DNA from: Mesodorylaimus sp. YZB2_4
Taxonomy: Eukaryota; Nematoda; Enoplea; Dorylaimida; Dorylaimidae
Reading direction: 5' to 3'
NCBI GenBank assembly: GCA_030248295.1
Contig: JASANH010000997.1
Location: forward strand, 1 to 64,000
Length of the DNA stretch: 64,000 bases
A program made the position numbers and the translations under genes. The notes under the pieces are model-generated. The model had not been told where the DNA came from. It searched no databases and saw only the letters and a program-made list of their open reading frames with translations. Positions 1-11,236 of the stretch are shown here, one piece after another. Position 1 is the stretch's first letter; each line of letters begins with the position of its first letter.

Positions 1-412
1 GCTGTAAATTCAAGTTCAACTGGCAAGATAGTCAGTGATTTCCTCCTGATCGTAAAATTCTTGCTGAAACACCCATATGAAAAGTAATTTAAACACCGAA
101 AAAGACTTTGTCTGTCTAAAAGTGGCAGTCGTGAAAGTGAGGGCTCGATTCCCGCAGAAGGTTCAAATATCGGTTTCTGTCAGTCTGTAGGTGATATCTT
201 ATCTTATACGGACTTCTGTAGTCAGAATTGATGCTCACTGCTGTAAGTGGTAAGGTACCTGAAAATCAATCGCGGAAGCGATCGCGGGTGGGTTCGGTAG
301 AACGAAAACGATCGAGATAAGAATTGTTTGATTACTTACGATTAAGCCCTGTGTCCTTCCATTATTTGAACTATTGTATCTAGATGCGATAGGAGGAAAA
401 GGAACTGAAAAA
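1..412. other. 5' flank of cyclophilin gene, no gene seen
   Basis: No coding region is supported here. The stretch should hold the promoter and 5' leader of the cyclophilin gene that starts at 413. Around 145-180 there is a short tRNA T-arm-like string (GGCTCGATTCCCGC) followed by text resembling the SINE body found elsewhere in the window, but it is too short and diverged to call. Confidence 0.4.
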
Positions 413-1924
413 ATGGGAAAAAAGAAGAGTGAAAAATCAAAGAAATTTGTTCGTCCACGATGTTTTTTCGATATCACAATGGACGGGGCTCCAATCGGTC
501 GAATCGTGTTCGAGCTATTCTCCGATGTTTGTCCAATCACTTGCGAGAATTTTCGTGCTCTATCAACAGGAGAAAAAGGACGAGGATTGGCAACGGCAAA
601 GTTATTGCATTATAAAAACTGCGCTTTTCATCGAGTTGTCAAAAATTTTATGATCCAAGCGGGTGATTTCACGGCTGGCAATGGAACGGGTGGAGAAAGC
701 ATTTACGGTGGAACGTTCGCCGATGAAAATTTCCAAATGAAACACGACACTCCGTTTCTTCTATCTATGGCCAATCGTGGGAAAGACACGAACGGATCTC
801 AGTTCTTCATAACTACTCGCCCATGCCCGCATTTGGATGGCGTACACGTCGTATTCGGTCGAGTGGTCAGTGGTCAGCCTGTAGTGACGGAAATCGAGAA
901 TCAGAAAACGGATCCAAAAACCAACCGTCCGATCGCCGATATTATTATCGCCAATTGCGGTCAATTGGTATTAAAAAAGAAGAGTTCGAGCGAAAAGAGA
1001 AAAAAGCGGCACTCATCGGATGAAGAAGATAAAGAAAAAAGTAGTGACAAGTCGAGTTCCAGTAGCGAGGACGAGGACGAGGAAGATGAGGATGAAAAAC
1101 GGAGCGTATCTTCAGAGAAGAATGGCGAACAAGCACAAACCGCAGCGAATTTGGAGCAGCCAATTTCCACAGTCAAACCGGAAGATGTGCCTGACGTTCC
1201 ACCAAATAACTTTCTCTTTCGTCGATCCAAATCGCCGGAAGAGAAATCGAAGGCCCGGGATCGAAAGCAAAGTCACCACGGAAGCTTTGGTGCTCGTCGA
1301 GTCTTTTATAGTCGATCCGGGCACAAAATTCGTGGTCGCGGGGCCATCAGATATCGAACTCCGTCGCGATCGGACAGTGAAGAACGCCGTTCGGGTAGCG
1401 AGACGCCGCCTCATTGGCGTCAAGCCCAATCACGAATCCGTTCTTACAACGAAATAATTAAAAAGAAGAAGAATCAAGAAGCTGGTTTTGGTGACAAGGC
1501 ATCGAACGACGACGATACTGAGAATGGCAAGGAGAAGGAGGCGGGAAGCGACGGCAAAAAACGCAGTCGAGAAAGAGATCGTCGTGATTCGAGGGACAAA
1601 CGTTCTCGCTATTCCAAGGATCGTGATCGACATGGTGGCAGGGATTCTGGACGTTATCGATCAGCTCAGGATTCTCGCCGCGATCAAAACAAAGGAAACG
1701 AGGATCGGCATCGACGGCGTCATCGATCTCGCACTGCAAGTCACGACCGATCAAAGGAGAAGACGACGCGTGATCAATCGCCGAGACCATCGAAACGAAC
1801 AAAACATGATGACGGCGGAAAGGATCAGCCCGAATTGGAAACCACCGTGTCGAAAGAAGAATTAAAAAATATCGTCGATGATCAAGACGTGCAAGAATTG
1901 GGATTGGGTATTGATGAAGATTGA
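413..1924 (+). CDS. PPIG: SR-rich nuclear cyclophilin (PPIG/CYP-like peptidyl-prolyl isomerase)
   Basis: A 503-residue single-exon protein. Residues ~15-180 form a cyclophilin PPIase domain, which catalyses cis-trans isomerisation of X-Pro bonds. The active-site strings [14 protein letters not shown] and GSQFFIT are present, so the catalytic Arg, Phe, Met and Gln are kept. The cyclosporin-contact Trp of CypA is His here (PCPHLDGVH), as is usual in PPIG-type nuclear cyclophilins, which suggests weaker cyclosporin binding. The rest (~185-503) is low complexity: Lys- and Ser/Glu-rich acidic blocks, then RS/RD-rich stretches, matching PPIG/NKTR-type splicing-associated cyclophilins that act in nuclear speckles. 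The ATG at 413 was chosen because it begins the usual basic lead-in (MGKKKS); the frame upstream offers only a TTG. It converges on FAM136A, with only 260 bases between the stop codons. The family call is firm; the exact orthologue within SR-cyclophilins is less so. Confidence 0.9.
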   Translation: MGKKKSEKSKKFVRPRCFFDITMDGAPIGRIVFELFSDVCPITCENFRALSTGEKGRGLATAKLLHYKNCAFHRVVKNFMIQAGDFTAGNGTGGESIYGGTFADENFQMKHDTPFLLSMANRGKDTNGSQFFITTRPCPHLDGVHVVFGRVVSGQPVVTEIENQKTDPKTNRPIADIIIANCGQLVLKKKSSSEKRKKRHSSDEEDKEKSSDKSSSSSEDEDEEDEDEKRSVSSEKNGEQAQTAANLEQPISTVKPEDVPDVPPNNFLFRRSKSPEEKSKARDRKQSHHGSFGARRVFYSRSGHKIRGRGAIRYRTPSRSDSEERRSGSETPPHWRQAQSRIRSYNEIIKKKKNQEAGFGDKASNDDDTENGKEKEAGSDGKKRSRERDRRDSRDKRSRYSKDRDRHGGRDSGRYRSAQDSRRDQNKGNEDRHRRRHRSRTASHDRSKEKTTRDQSPRPSKRTKHDDGGKDQPELETTVSKEELKNIVDDQDVQELGLGIDED

Positions 1925-2184
1925 GTGAGTTACGGAAAGTTATTGTTCTGTTTAACCGTTTATTGCACTTTCGTGTTTTATGGTTGTCGACCTGGGGTAC
2001 AATTCGATTTTGTTATGCAACTTATTTTTTGATCGAGCACTTTTGCTCACTAGCTTTTCCAACGGGACTAATTCAACATGAGAGTATAGGAAAAATGATC
2101 AACTAGAAAGCTAACTTCAGGTAACTGAATAACATCAACTGCGATACGTACGTAATAATCGCTCCTAAATTAATCATCAATATT

Positions 2185-5100
2185 CTAACCTTTCGATTCT
2201 TTGCTCACCGCATCGCGCAACCGTGACGCTATTTTGGGAATATGTGCCATGTGTTCATCGGCGCACTTGACGATACATTTCTCGAATTCGGCTTGAAAAC
2301 GTGGCATATCACGTTCTTTCGAATCGCTGCTTACATTATCTCGCACCTTGTCATTACAGCCCTGCGCGCAACGTGTCAGGCGATCCTAAAATAGGCAGTA
2401 CGATACGAGCATGACTTCGGAATTCATCTGCTCTTGAAATTTTTGTAGCCAAAATCAATATAAAGAGTCAAATTAGCATGAACTCAAGTATGCCCATAAC
2501 CATTTATAAAGGCTGCACCATGTTCCAGAAATTTCGATTTCCTGCATCGTGTTGCGCCCTCTTCCTTGGAGGCGTTAGTTCGGGATCTCGATCCCGATCC
2601 CAATAAAGGATGGTCGGGATTGAATGTTGAGGAGATGTGTAAAGAAGGGGAGAGGAAAGGATCGGGAAAGGAGTGTTCCCGAAGGGTAAGCTGGAGAAAC
2701 TTTGGCGGATGATTGAGCTGGTAAAGAGGAAGGGATTTGTTTGCTAATTGGTGGCTGATTCTATGCTTTTTTGCTTGCATGATTTTGAATGCAATGATAA
2801 ATACTGCTCAAAAAAATTTTTGGCTCTACATTTGCTGGCTACTTGGGGTGGGTTTGGTCAAGTGTGGGCAAGGTCGGCTTGGTTAGGGGGGGGGGGGGCC
2901 GGAGAGATGGCTAAGATGAATGCTGGCGCGCGCAGGGGCTGGGGTGCGGGGCGGGGGATGTGCCCCCGCCCCGCCAGAGGCGAAACTTTTAGAAATTACT
3001 GCTTTATTATTTCCAAAAAAGTCCGTTATCACATACTCAAAACTTTTAGACCAGCCAATTCACACAGTGGAACCAGGGCCTAGGATGGCTGGTCTACTCG
3101 GCCACAAGAAAAAGGGGAAGTGTCCCAACAGGTTAGGCGCTGCGCACAGCGTGTAATCGCTCGCACACATGTACTGTATGTATTCATTGAGATGTCAGCG
3201 TCAAATCCACAAAGCTTGTGTTCTGTGCACTGCTGCTCTTCAGACAGGCTCCCCAAAGGCAGCTGTGCTGTTTCGCGTGAGCAACCTAGATACGCCAAAG
3301 CTGTAGCGCTGCGAGCAAAGTGTTATGGCTTATCGTTAGCCTATGTCTCGAGGAGCACTGAAAAATCTTCCCCCCCCCCCGTTCTTCCAGCTTTATGTTC
3401 ATGCTCATGGTTTATCATATCAGTAATGAACCGCTCGAGGATGAAGGGGCTCATGACAAAATGATTTACCTTTGCCGCGAGTCGAGCACTCCCTAGTAAC
3501 AACAAGATCAAGCGCTACTACACATAGCCCGAGAGTTAGACACTCCAAGCCCACTATGTGGACCACGAGCACAGGATTACATGGTCCTCTGGCACGATCA
3601 GTCGTCTAGTTGATATTCATGCAGAAAAAGCAGCTTCTGCACAGACATTTTTCCAAACCGTGATTGCGCTTATCGTTAGCAGTGGCCGAATAGACCAGCC
3701 ATCCCAAGCCCTGGTTCCACTTTGTGCATTGGCTGGCCTAAAAGTTTTGAGTCTGTCATAACAGACGTTTTTGGAAATAATAAGACCGTTTTTCGTTTTT
3801 TGCTTCAAGCTACTGTAGTTTGGCCCAAAATACTGCATGTCCCTACATAGATAAACTGAGAGAATCGTATAACTATCATACGTCTTCTTCCAAACCTCTG
3901 AAAAACAGAAACATGAAACGGAACGTGAGCCCGCGCCCATGAAATTACTTGTAAAGACCGCCTACAGATCATGCCTTTATCATACCCGATACCATCTTTG
4001 AGTAGGCAAAAAGTCTAATCGTGAGACCGCTCATATTCCTAGTCCACAAAACATGCTCTATGGCAAAAATATGCTGACATTACTAGCATTACGAGAAGGC
4101 AAGCAGACAAAGGTAACACATTAACCAAAGTGACAACCTATCAAAACTGAAGCCAGCCTAGGCAAAACTAGCTCATTCTCGGGGTGGCCTTAACTTCTTT
4201 ATCCTCAGAGCATTCCATCAGAAACTGAAACAGAATGTTCAGGATCCGCAAGTTCTATCAGATTATTATTAGCTCTAATTTTACTCAACAATATTAGCTC
4301 CACATCTAATAGAACATGTGCTGCCCATGGAAACTCTTTCCACATCATTTATATTCTTTCACATATTCTCAATTGATTATCCGAAAATAAATTGGTGTAC
4401 ACCAAACCCATCTTCATAAGAGCGCCTGAGTCTAGCCAATCAATAGCGCTGCGCCTCAAATAGTTCAAATGATGTTTCTAAGCTCCGCACCGAAAATGAA
4501 ACAACAGAAACACCAGCGCCAGCTACTTTCGATAGTCGATAACTCAAGAAAGATTGAACCAAAAAAGTTGATTTTACGCAAGCTTTGCAAGATAAGTCAG
4601 ATCTGCAACAGTGTCAATTTTTATCGAAATCCGTCCAATACCTGATGAGCGATGGATTGAAAAAGCCAAAACAGAGACTTTTTTAAGGAATAAGTTTCCA
4701 GAAATTGAAGCTTCAAAAAAATGACCGTCAAAAGGCACAGTCGGAAAGTTTCAGCTTTCAGAAAACCTAACATTTACAACTGTACGACCTCTGGCTATTC
4801 TTCCAGGCACATGTTGTCTCCTGCTCCTCGTCTTCTCCCCCCTGAACAAGAAATTAGCGTTGTGCGTCTGGTTGGCTGGTCTAAGCAGGCACTAGCCTGC
4901 TGGTAATGCGCCTTTTACGCATTTTCCTGTTGTGAAAGCTATGCTTCAACATTTTATATCCTTCAGTATTTCCTTGACTTGATTCTTAGACGTGTTTGAC
5001 TGATTGTGTAGGTCAGGCTAGGAACTTGGTGAGTCAAGCTTGTGAATATATACTGACTTGTACTGTACTTAAGGAGAAGAAAAAAGCGGAACTAGCCCAG

Positions 5101-6579
5101 GCCAGGCTAGGCTAGCTTTCCTGTGCAATGACAACGGCAAGCCTGACCTGATTGCGTGTGAGACAGGTCAGGTTTCGGTCGAGTCGAGTGGGTGAGTTGT
5201 ATGACTGTTTACATACAGTGCTATAGGCTGGCTGGACGATAGGCCTGTGCTTGAGGGCCAGGGCTTGGTCAGTCAGGTCAGGATTTGGTCCAGCCCAGAT
5301 ACAGTTTGATCGCATTTGCTTCCTTCCCGTTTCTTTCTTCCTGCTGGACCTGAGGGGGGGGGGTTCGAGAGGAAGGGTTTCAATGTCCTGGCCGGCCCAG
5401 CAGGGGTAAACCCCCCTACCCCCCCCCCCCCCTTGCCAATACTTGGTTAAGGTTATCTATAGCGAATTGAAAATGTGAAAAAGAAACACTCTGAAAATGC
5501 CGATCCCGGCCGGGATTGAGCGAGTCCCGATCCCGAACGAGCGCTACTCCTTGGTAGAGTACTAATTGTAACTGAAGCCCAAGCATTGCCCTGAAATATG
5601 TGCTTTCGCCCAAGCTATTTTTTGAGTGTCCGGGCCCAATGTAATAGCCCTGACTCGTACCTGGAAATCATTCATTTCCTGTTCTATAATCGACTGAACT
5701 TTGAGCAATGGCCGAGTACAATTCTCCATACATTTCTGCACAGCTTCTGTCGACGATGTCTTGTCCCGGCAGCACTGAGCAGCGCATTCGTGCATTTTGC
5801 CCTAAAATACAATTCATTTAATGGAAATCAATCTGGGGTTGTCCAATATGGTTTTGAGCCCCCTCGACCTGACTACTCTAGTCATTTCACTTGCGGCTGC
5901 CAGTTATTCAAATCTCGCAGATCCCCCTCGGCAAAGTCCCTGTGTCCCCCCCCCCCCCCCCCCAAAAAGGGCATCCCATGACTGGGCACTAGTTCTCACG
6001 AAGAGCTGTGTTCAACAGGCGTGCCTATCCACCCATTTGGCGCATTTTGACAGCACAAACAAGAGAGGCACCCATATGCGGCGAGGGATTGGCTTCAAGG
6101 ATCGAACCAGACCCAACTGTTCCCTGTCAAGCAATATAGCTAGACTACTACTGCAGTGACCATCCAGCCATACCCTTGCTGCAGCCAACTTTCTGCCACT
6201 ACGGCGGTGTTCGTCTACCCCTACTGCTCGGTAGCGAGCGGTTTGGCTCGTCCAGGGCTTAGCCCTCAGCGACGTAAGGTTTTTTGAACCTAAGCCTCGC
6301 TGACCTCGCATGCCAGGTCGTAGATGACTCACCCAATACCTGGCTGTCGGAGTGCAGGATGCCCACCCTTACGCGGGGTACACAAAGAGACTGGTTAGTG
6401 GTCAGTCTCCACATGTCCTCGCTTAAAAGGTCAGTCAGAGGAAACATGGAGTAAAGTCAATATTTTTAAGACTCAGTCATTTCCCCTCAACTAACCTGTA
6501 GCGGTCTCAAATGGCTTTTATCCAAGTCGTCCATCATAGCATTCACTCCATCTCTCACTTTATCTTGAGCTTTTTCCAT
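2185..6579 (-). CDS. FAM136A: FAM136A-like mitochondrial cysteine-rich protein, three exons
   Basis: Three exons join in phase 0: 6496-6579 (28 codons, starts MEKAQDKV), 5661-5801 (47 codons) and 2185-2385 (66 codons plus TAG). The 141-residue product is close to the 138 of human FAM136A and carries the family's paired cysteine motifs in order: CAAQCC, CMENC, CAQGC and CIVKC. FAM136A is a small mitochondrial intermembrane-space protein with twin CX3C cysteines. All boundaries are GT-AG on the minus strand. The oddity is architecture: introns of 3,275 and 694 bases hold poly-G/C tracts, a 102-bp inverted repeat pair, a strong GC hairpin and a SINE fragment, whereas other genes in the window mostly have introns near 50-100 bases. 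The final exon is convergent with the upstream cyclophilin gene. Confidence is high because all three exons fit the family in sequence, order and phase. Confidence 0.9.
2946..2974. repeat. Perfect 12-bp GC-only hairpin in FAM136A intron
   Basis: Arms 2946-2957 (GCGGGGCGGGGG) and 2963-2974 (CCCCCGCCCCGC) are exact reverse complements around a 5-base loop. It lies about 30 bases before the left arm of the 102-bp inverted repeat and just after a 13-base G run. Confidence 0.85.
3004..3105 (+). repeat. Left arm of 102-bp inverted repeat pair
   Basis: Runs from TTATTATTTCC to TCGGCCAC and matches the reverse complement of 3682-3783 nearly base for base, including CAAAACTTTTAG and GGAACCAGGGC. The 576-base spacer has no evident coding capacity. 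It could be a non-autonomous foldback transposon or two opposed insertions of a dispersed repeat. Confidence 0.8.
3682..3783 (-). repeat. Right arm of 102-bp inverted repeat pair
   Basis: Opposite-strand copy of 3004-3105, with about a dozen substitutions. Together they sit inside the long second intron of FAM136A. Confidence 0.8.
6261..6342 (+). repeat. Partial tRNA-derived SINE copy (body fragment)
   Basis: The string CGACGTAAGG...TTTTTTGAACC...CCTCGCTGACCT...GCCAGGTCGT...TGACTCACCC aligns in order with the middle of the longer SINE copies at 39225-39609 (minus) and 48275-48716 (plus). A minus-strand tRNA B-box-like string (GGTTCGATCC) lies nearby at about 6098-6107, so this area may hold scrambled SINE pieces. 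It is inside the first intron of FAM136A. Confidence 0.6.
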
Positions 6580-6697
6580 CGTGTCGGCAGTCTGGAAACT
6601 AAAATTTGTCCATCCCAGGCACACCACACCACAACAAAAAGATTACATCGCAAAACTAAGCGAAATCAAAAACAAAAATCCATTGTGTAAAAAGCTT

Positions 6698-6703
6698 TTT
6701 ATT
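6698..6703 (-). terminator. Poly(A) signal AATAAA for the PH/PDZ gene
   Basis: AATAAA on the minus strand, 71 bases past the TGA at 6775. Confidence 0.55.
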
Positions 6704-6774
6704 AAAGCACCACTAGGATATAAGTACAAAGCACATTTACAGGCACCAAGCAGTACCAGATGATATGCACAGTC

Positions 6775-9700
6775 TCAGCCGATGATGTAATCCTTGTAGC
6801 CTTTCTTATGCTTCAACTTCTTCCTTAGCTCCTTCACAAAATCGCTCGGTTGCACAAGCACCGTAATCTCGGTTCCCACAGCATTCAGTCTTTTCTGCGC
6901 CTGCAATTAAACCATATCTAGCTACCTTCAACGCCTCTTCCAAGCCCACCTTACCTCGCCATCCCTCGCAAACATATTCAAAGGACGACCATTCACTTCC
7001 GTAATGAAACAATTGACCAAGCCAGCAGTATTGTTCATTATGCTTTTGCATTGGGCATGCATACCAGCTCGATGCGCCGCTTTACCTTCTTCGATCCCCA
7101 CAATCTAAAAAAGGCACAATAAGTTACTTTATCTAAACCATATCATATCTCCTTACCTCATTCTTTCCAGTTTTCAAAACAATTCCCACATTATCTCCGT
7201 TTGCTGCACGTTTCAAAACGAAAACCTGACCCAACGGCAGACGCTTGACGAAGAGTGAAACCTAAAAACAAAGTGTGAATTCCCCCAAACTCCGTTTACC
7301 TCTCTTTACTCACCTGCGAGCACCGCCGTTTCCAGCACTCCTTTAACACCTGTTCCGCTTTAGCCACCGAATTGATAACAACCGCTTTTCCATCCGCATC
7401 GAATATCGAGTCGAGCCTATCGCCAATGTGCAGACCAGCCGTAAACTGTTTCATATATCGCTTCAACCACCCACCGATCCTAAAACGGGAAAAAAATCGT
7501 AAAATCAAGACTCTGACTGCGTATCTTCCAGCATGGGCCTTGATGATAAAACAGGCCCGACAAGGATAGGATTCCTAATATCAGTGGAGTGCAAAGAAGC
7601 CATCATCTGGCACGCCTCTTTTTTAGCCCATTCAGCAAGCGCATAAAAAGGAAGAACACACTACAGTATCCTGGCCAAGACGTTATCATATAAGACGACA
7701 ATGACAAGTCAGCAATCCAGGTACAACTAAACTTTTTCCACACTGACATTCCCAAGAACTCTTAGAAGACAATTCAAGGAGATTTTTGGTCAATTTTGTG
7801 GCTATGCTACGGGATTCACTAGCGCCACACAAATCAGGGGCCCTCCAAAAAGTTCGAAGTGCGGTCACGATAAGTAAAAATCCAGAGATTTCGAGACTCC
7901 CCACCCTCTTAAGGACCATCCTTTAGATCCTAAAAATCTACAGACGCTGAAACATGATGCTTTCAAGATCAACTTGAAAAGACCCTTTCCCTCTACAGAA
8001 TATCAATCGGACTTACCACACGTATCCCATCAAATCCACTAAAGCCAATCCCGTCAGTTGTCCGTTCTCATTGACCAAATGCTCGAGTAGCACCTGCGCC
8101 TTCACGTGCAGCGGGGATTCCATTTCGCTTCTCAGACGTTCCACTTCCGTTTCTTTCAATGGCACCACTCTACCATTCCCAACAGGCATACTTAATACAT
8201 TCGGCAGTGGCAGCGGAGGTGCTGGTGGCGGCGATGTTGGAGGCGACGGGGTCAAATCTTCTTGATCGTCAGCCCGTATAGTCGATGTCGGAAAAGTGAA
8301 AGCGGATGGTTGATCGACAGCGTTCACGCTAACACTTCGGTTTCGATCTCTCGGCGTTGGTGTCGTGACTGTGCTCGATGACTGCGATCCTTTCAAGCTA
8401 TTTTTAGCTGAGATATTGGCTGATTTTGTTCGAAGAACCGACCACGGGACCATCCTTACTCGTCCGGACAATGACGAATAAGGACCACGTTGATCGACTT
8501 CCGAGAATTCAACGTCGGCCGAGCCTAACAAACGACCGTTCGCATAGTGACGCGACGTGTCGTCATCTTCGTCAAATCCATCGTTATCGAAGCTTGGTGG
8601 TGCAGGAACACTCGACGCGATCCCGATATTGCCATCTGAAAATAAACTCTCGGTTTTAGCAGTCACGAACCAGACAGACATAACTCCATGCTTACTTCCA
8701 TCGATAGCACCCACGCCAGTACCTGCTGCAGACATGCAAGACGCGTTCATTGACTCTACATAGGCAGATGCTGCCGCATCAATCGTGGTATTCTCCTCCA
8801 TCGATCGACGAATAGTGTTTTCCATGGGCAACGAATCGTACCGTTCAATACTCGATCTCAACGGAACGGGAGGAGGAACAAGCGCGGGCGGTTTGGGAGG
8901 AGAAGAAGCTAGTGCTTCCAATGGCGAGAACAAAGCTCTCGGAACGTCGTACAAAGCGCAAGTCGATTCATCATTTCTCGATGTCTGTCGTCTGCGCGTG
9001 ACCTCTAATGCGGGTGACCACGACGTGCCCTGCCCATTTCTGGGCGGCAAAACCGGTTTTTCTTCTTTTTTGATAACAGAATATCTTGGCACCGGTATTT
9101 CAGACGATACAGCTGATTCGTCGATGCGCACTCCGTCAACATTTTGGTCGGTTCCTAGAGAATGACTCCTCGATAATGAAACATGGGCGATTGGCTCATA
9201 AATGCCCTCATTGAAAGGCACACGAGTAACCACAGGCGCCATTGGTTCTGTTGTGTCTTCTTCTGCGTTCGATATGATATTATCTGTGATCAATGATCGT
9301 GGTGGCTCGTAAGTGTGATCGACGCTATCATCCACCGGGCTTATCACCGATACTATTGAGTACGATTGAACAGTCGAAGTCTCTTCCTGACTTGGCTCCG
9401 CAACGATAGCACTTGGGCCAGATACGGGAAACGAAGAATATATATTGGAGCCGGACTAAAATAAAAAGCTTGGCCTTTATCCAGCCGCATGACAAAAACA
9501 CAAAGCACATTAGGGTACAAAAATAGGTAAAGAATGTGTTTACACAATACCTACTTCCAAGCATCCGAGTCGTGTTAGCTTGAACCGAAGCATATCCATC
9601 CATTCACGACGTTCCAATCTGATAAATAAGCGGGCAAAGAATGTATTCGAGTGCCAAGCTACTTTCCCTTTCATAGCTCATTCCCCCATCTATATACGGA

Positions 9701-10324
9701 AAACTATGCTATGCTACGGAAACCTTACAAAAATGCAATTTTGAGCCAGAAATAACTGTAAACAGCTGCTGACCGAGCCGAGTGACAGCTCACGTGAAAC
9801 TTTGATTCCCCATTTTCTAAACTTCAGTAACCTAGGCCGGCCAATTCGCTTCATAACACGTTGTGTATTTACGCGGATAAGGCAGCCAATTCCAGAGAAC
9901 TACGACCATCGTTTTGGAATGCGATAACAAATGTCCGATCATCCTCGATCGCAGTTGTGATGTATTGGCATTCGTTCAAATTCAATGTTTCCAATGGTTC
10001 GTGCCTGCTGACACCCTAAACATTCAAAAAGGATGGTGCCATGCCAGCAGGACTCACTAGGCAGAAGCCTAGCAAGGCAAGGCAAAACAAGCCCGAACTT
10101 ACGTCATCGTTTGCATAAACTTCCAGAAATGGATTTCGATCATCGTGGATGCAAAGCACGTACCATTTTTCCGGCAAGTAAATAGCTTTCTGGGACTAAA
10201 ATTGAAATATTCGGGAATCGGGGCTAGAGCACGACAACCAGTTTACCTTCGTCCATTTGTTCACGCCAGCGCGCTTTTCCACTTTTTGCTGAAGCCACCC
10301 GGCTTTGCATATTTCCCGAATCAT
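6775..10324 (-). CDS. PH-domain adaptor with C-terminal tandem PDZ-like domains, unassigned family
   Basis: Nine exons fit by phase: 10247-10324, 10103-10195, 9873-10015, 9555-9618, 8017-9455, 7314-7479, 7157-7261, 6955-7104 and 6775-6900, giving about 787 residues. The start ATG at 10324 has an in-frame TGA just upstream. Residues ~1-115 read as a PH domain: AGWLQQK, then KWYVLCIHDD, ending in an alpha helix ERREWMDMLRFKL. The middle ~470 residues (exon 5) are low complexity and Pro/Ser-rich with PPPAPPLPLP stretches that could bind SH3 domains. The C-terminus has two PDZ-like half-folds: HIGDRLDSI...VSLFVKRLP, and VGIVLKTG...VGIEEGKAAHRAGM...ITEVNGRPL...ITVLVQP, then a basic tail. Within exon 5, 8636-8695 looks like a 60-base GT-AG intron that stays in frame, so 767 residues is an alternative. 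A membrane-recruited scaffold is inferred; I do not recognise the family. Confidence 0.75.
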
Positions 10325-10539
10325 TCCTCAAGTGAAAAGTGATTTGCAGATCTATATGGAAAAGTGAAAGTCTTGAAAGTGTTTTGGAAAGTGATTCACA
10401 AAAGAAATGACGAAAGAATGAAAAAACATGTACTAATAGATCTAAAGAGTGTTCTTATAGAAAAAGGCTATGGTAACATTGGTGGGGGGGGGGACTCCCC
10501 CCCCTACACAACCCCCTACCACACACACAGACCGATGAT

Positions 10540-10770
10540 TATTAAAAAAAAAAATTTTTAAATACCATCTAAAAACAACATAACTATACAAAAAACTAAA
10601 TTTATATAAACACTCACAATAAAAAAAAAAAAAAAATAAAAATAAGTTTTTTTAGTTTTATTTTTTTTTATTTATATTATATTAAAATTTAAAAAAAAAA
10701 AAAAATTTTTTTTTTTTTAAATATATTATTATTTAATATTTATTAAAATATTATTTTTTACAAAAAAAAA
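10540..10770. repeat. Extreme A/T-only low-complexity block
   Basis: About 230 bases made almost only of A and T, with A and T runs of 10-16 bases, in a window otherwise near balanced composition. It lies about 200 bases upstream of the PH/PDZ gene start and is preceded at about 10484-10506 by a G run facing a C run. No gene is seen from 10325 to 11236. Confidence 0.85.
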
Positions 10771-11086
10771 GAAAAACTAATGCAATGCTTTTAAATCATG
10801 TTATTAACCACTTATTACAAAAAGCGCCAAATTCAAATTTTAAATAGTTCGATTCCGTGATTTGCTGTGGCAAGATGGAAGATGGTTTGAAAAGAAAAAC
10901 GAACATCTTATCATTAGCAAAATGCTTTTATAGTAAACTTTATTTGTTATTGAGTTTCCCATTGATGGCTTCAATTGTCCTACAGTATACAGTATTCACA
11001 GGCTCGCTCAAAGACGGTTGTAAGAGCGTGTGATCAGTGGGGCATAAGCGGATTAGTGTGATCACTTTGATGGCTTGGCAGCTTGC

Positions 11087-11092
11087 TTTATT
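11087..11092 (-). terminator. Poly(A) signal AATAAA for the first nitrobindin-like gene
   Basis: AATAAA on the minus strand, about 145 bases past the stop codon at 11237. A second AATAAA lies at 10939-10944. Confidence 0.5.
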
Positions 11093-11236
11093 TTCACACA
11101 ACGACCCCAAACTTTATGTGACATAGAGGCATAGACATAGTACTCTCTAAAATGGCAGCATGTGGTGATAGCACAGATAGCACGTGACATTATCTCCACT
11201 ACGTACTGTACACTATGAAGACACAAAATCGAGTTC

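Noticed and set aside
145..180. tRNA-like T-arm string near the left edge
   Set aside because: Only one short box is visible; no acceptor stem or A box pairs with it, so neither a tRNA nor a SINE copy is supported.
1112..1802. Long antisense ORFs within the cyclophilin gene
   Set aside because: They mirror the low-complexity SR/acidic coding sequence and show no features of their own.
5000..5320. Degenerate GTCAGG/AGGCTAGGCT-rich stretch as a tandem repeat array
   Set aside because: Motifs recur irregularly with no fixed period; it is only low-complexity intron sequence.
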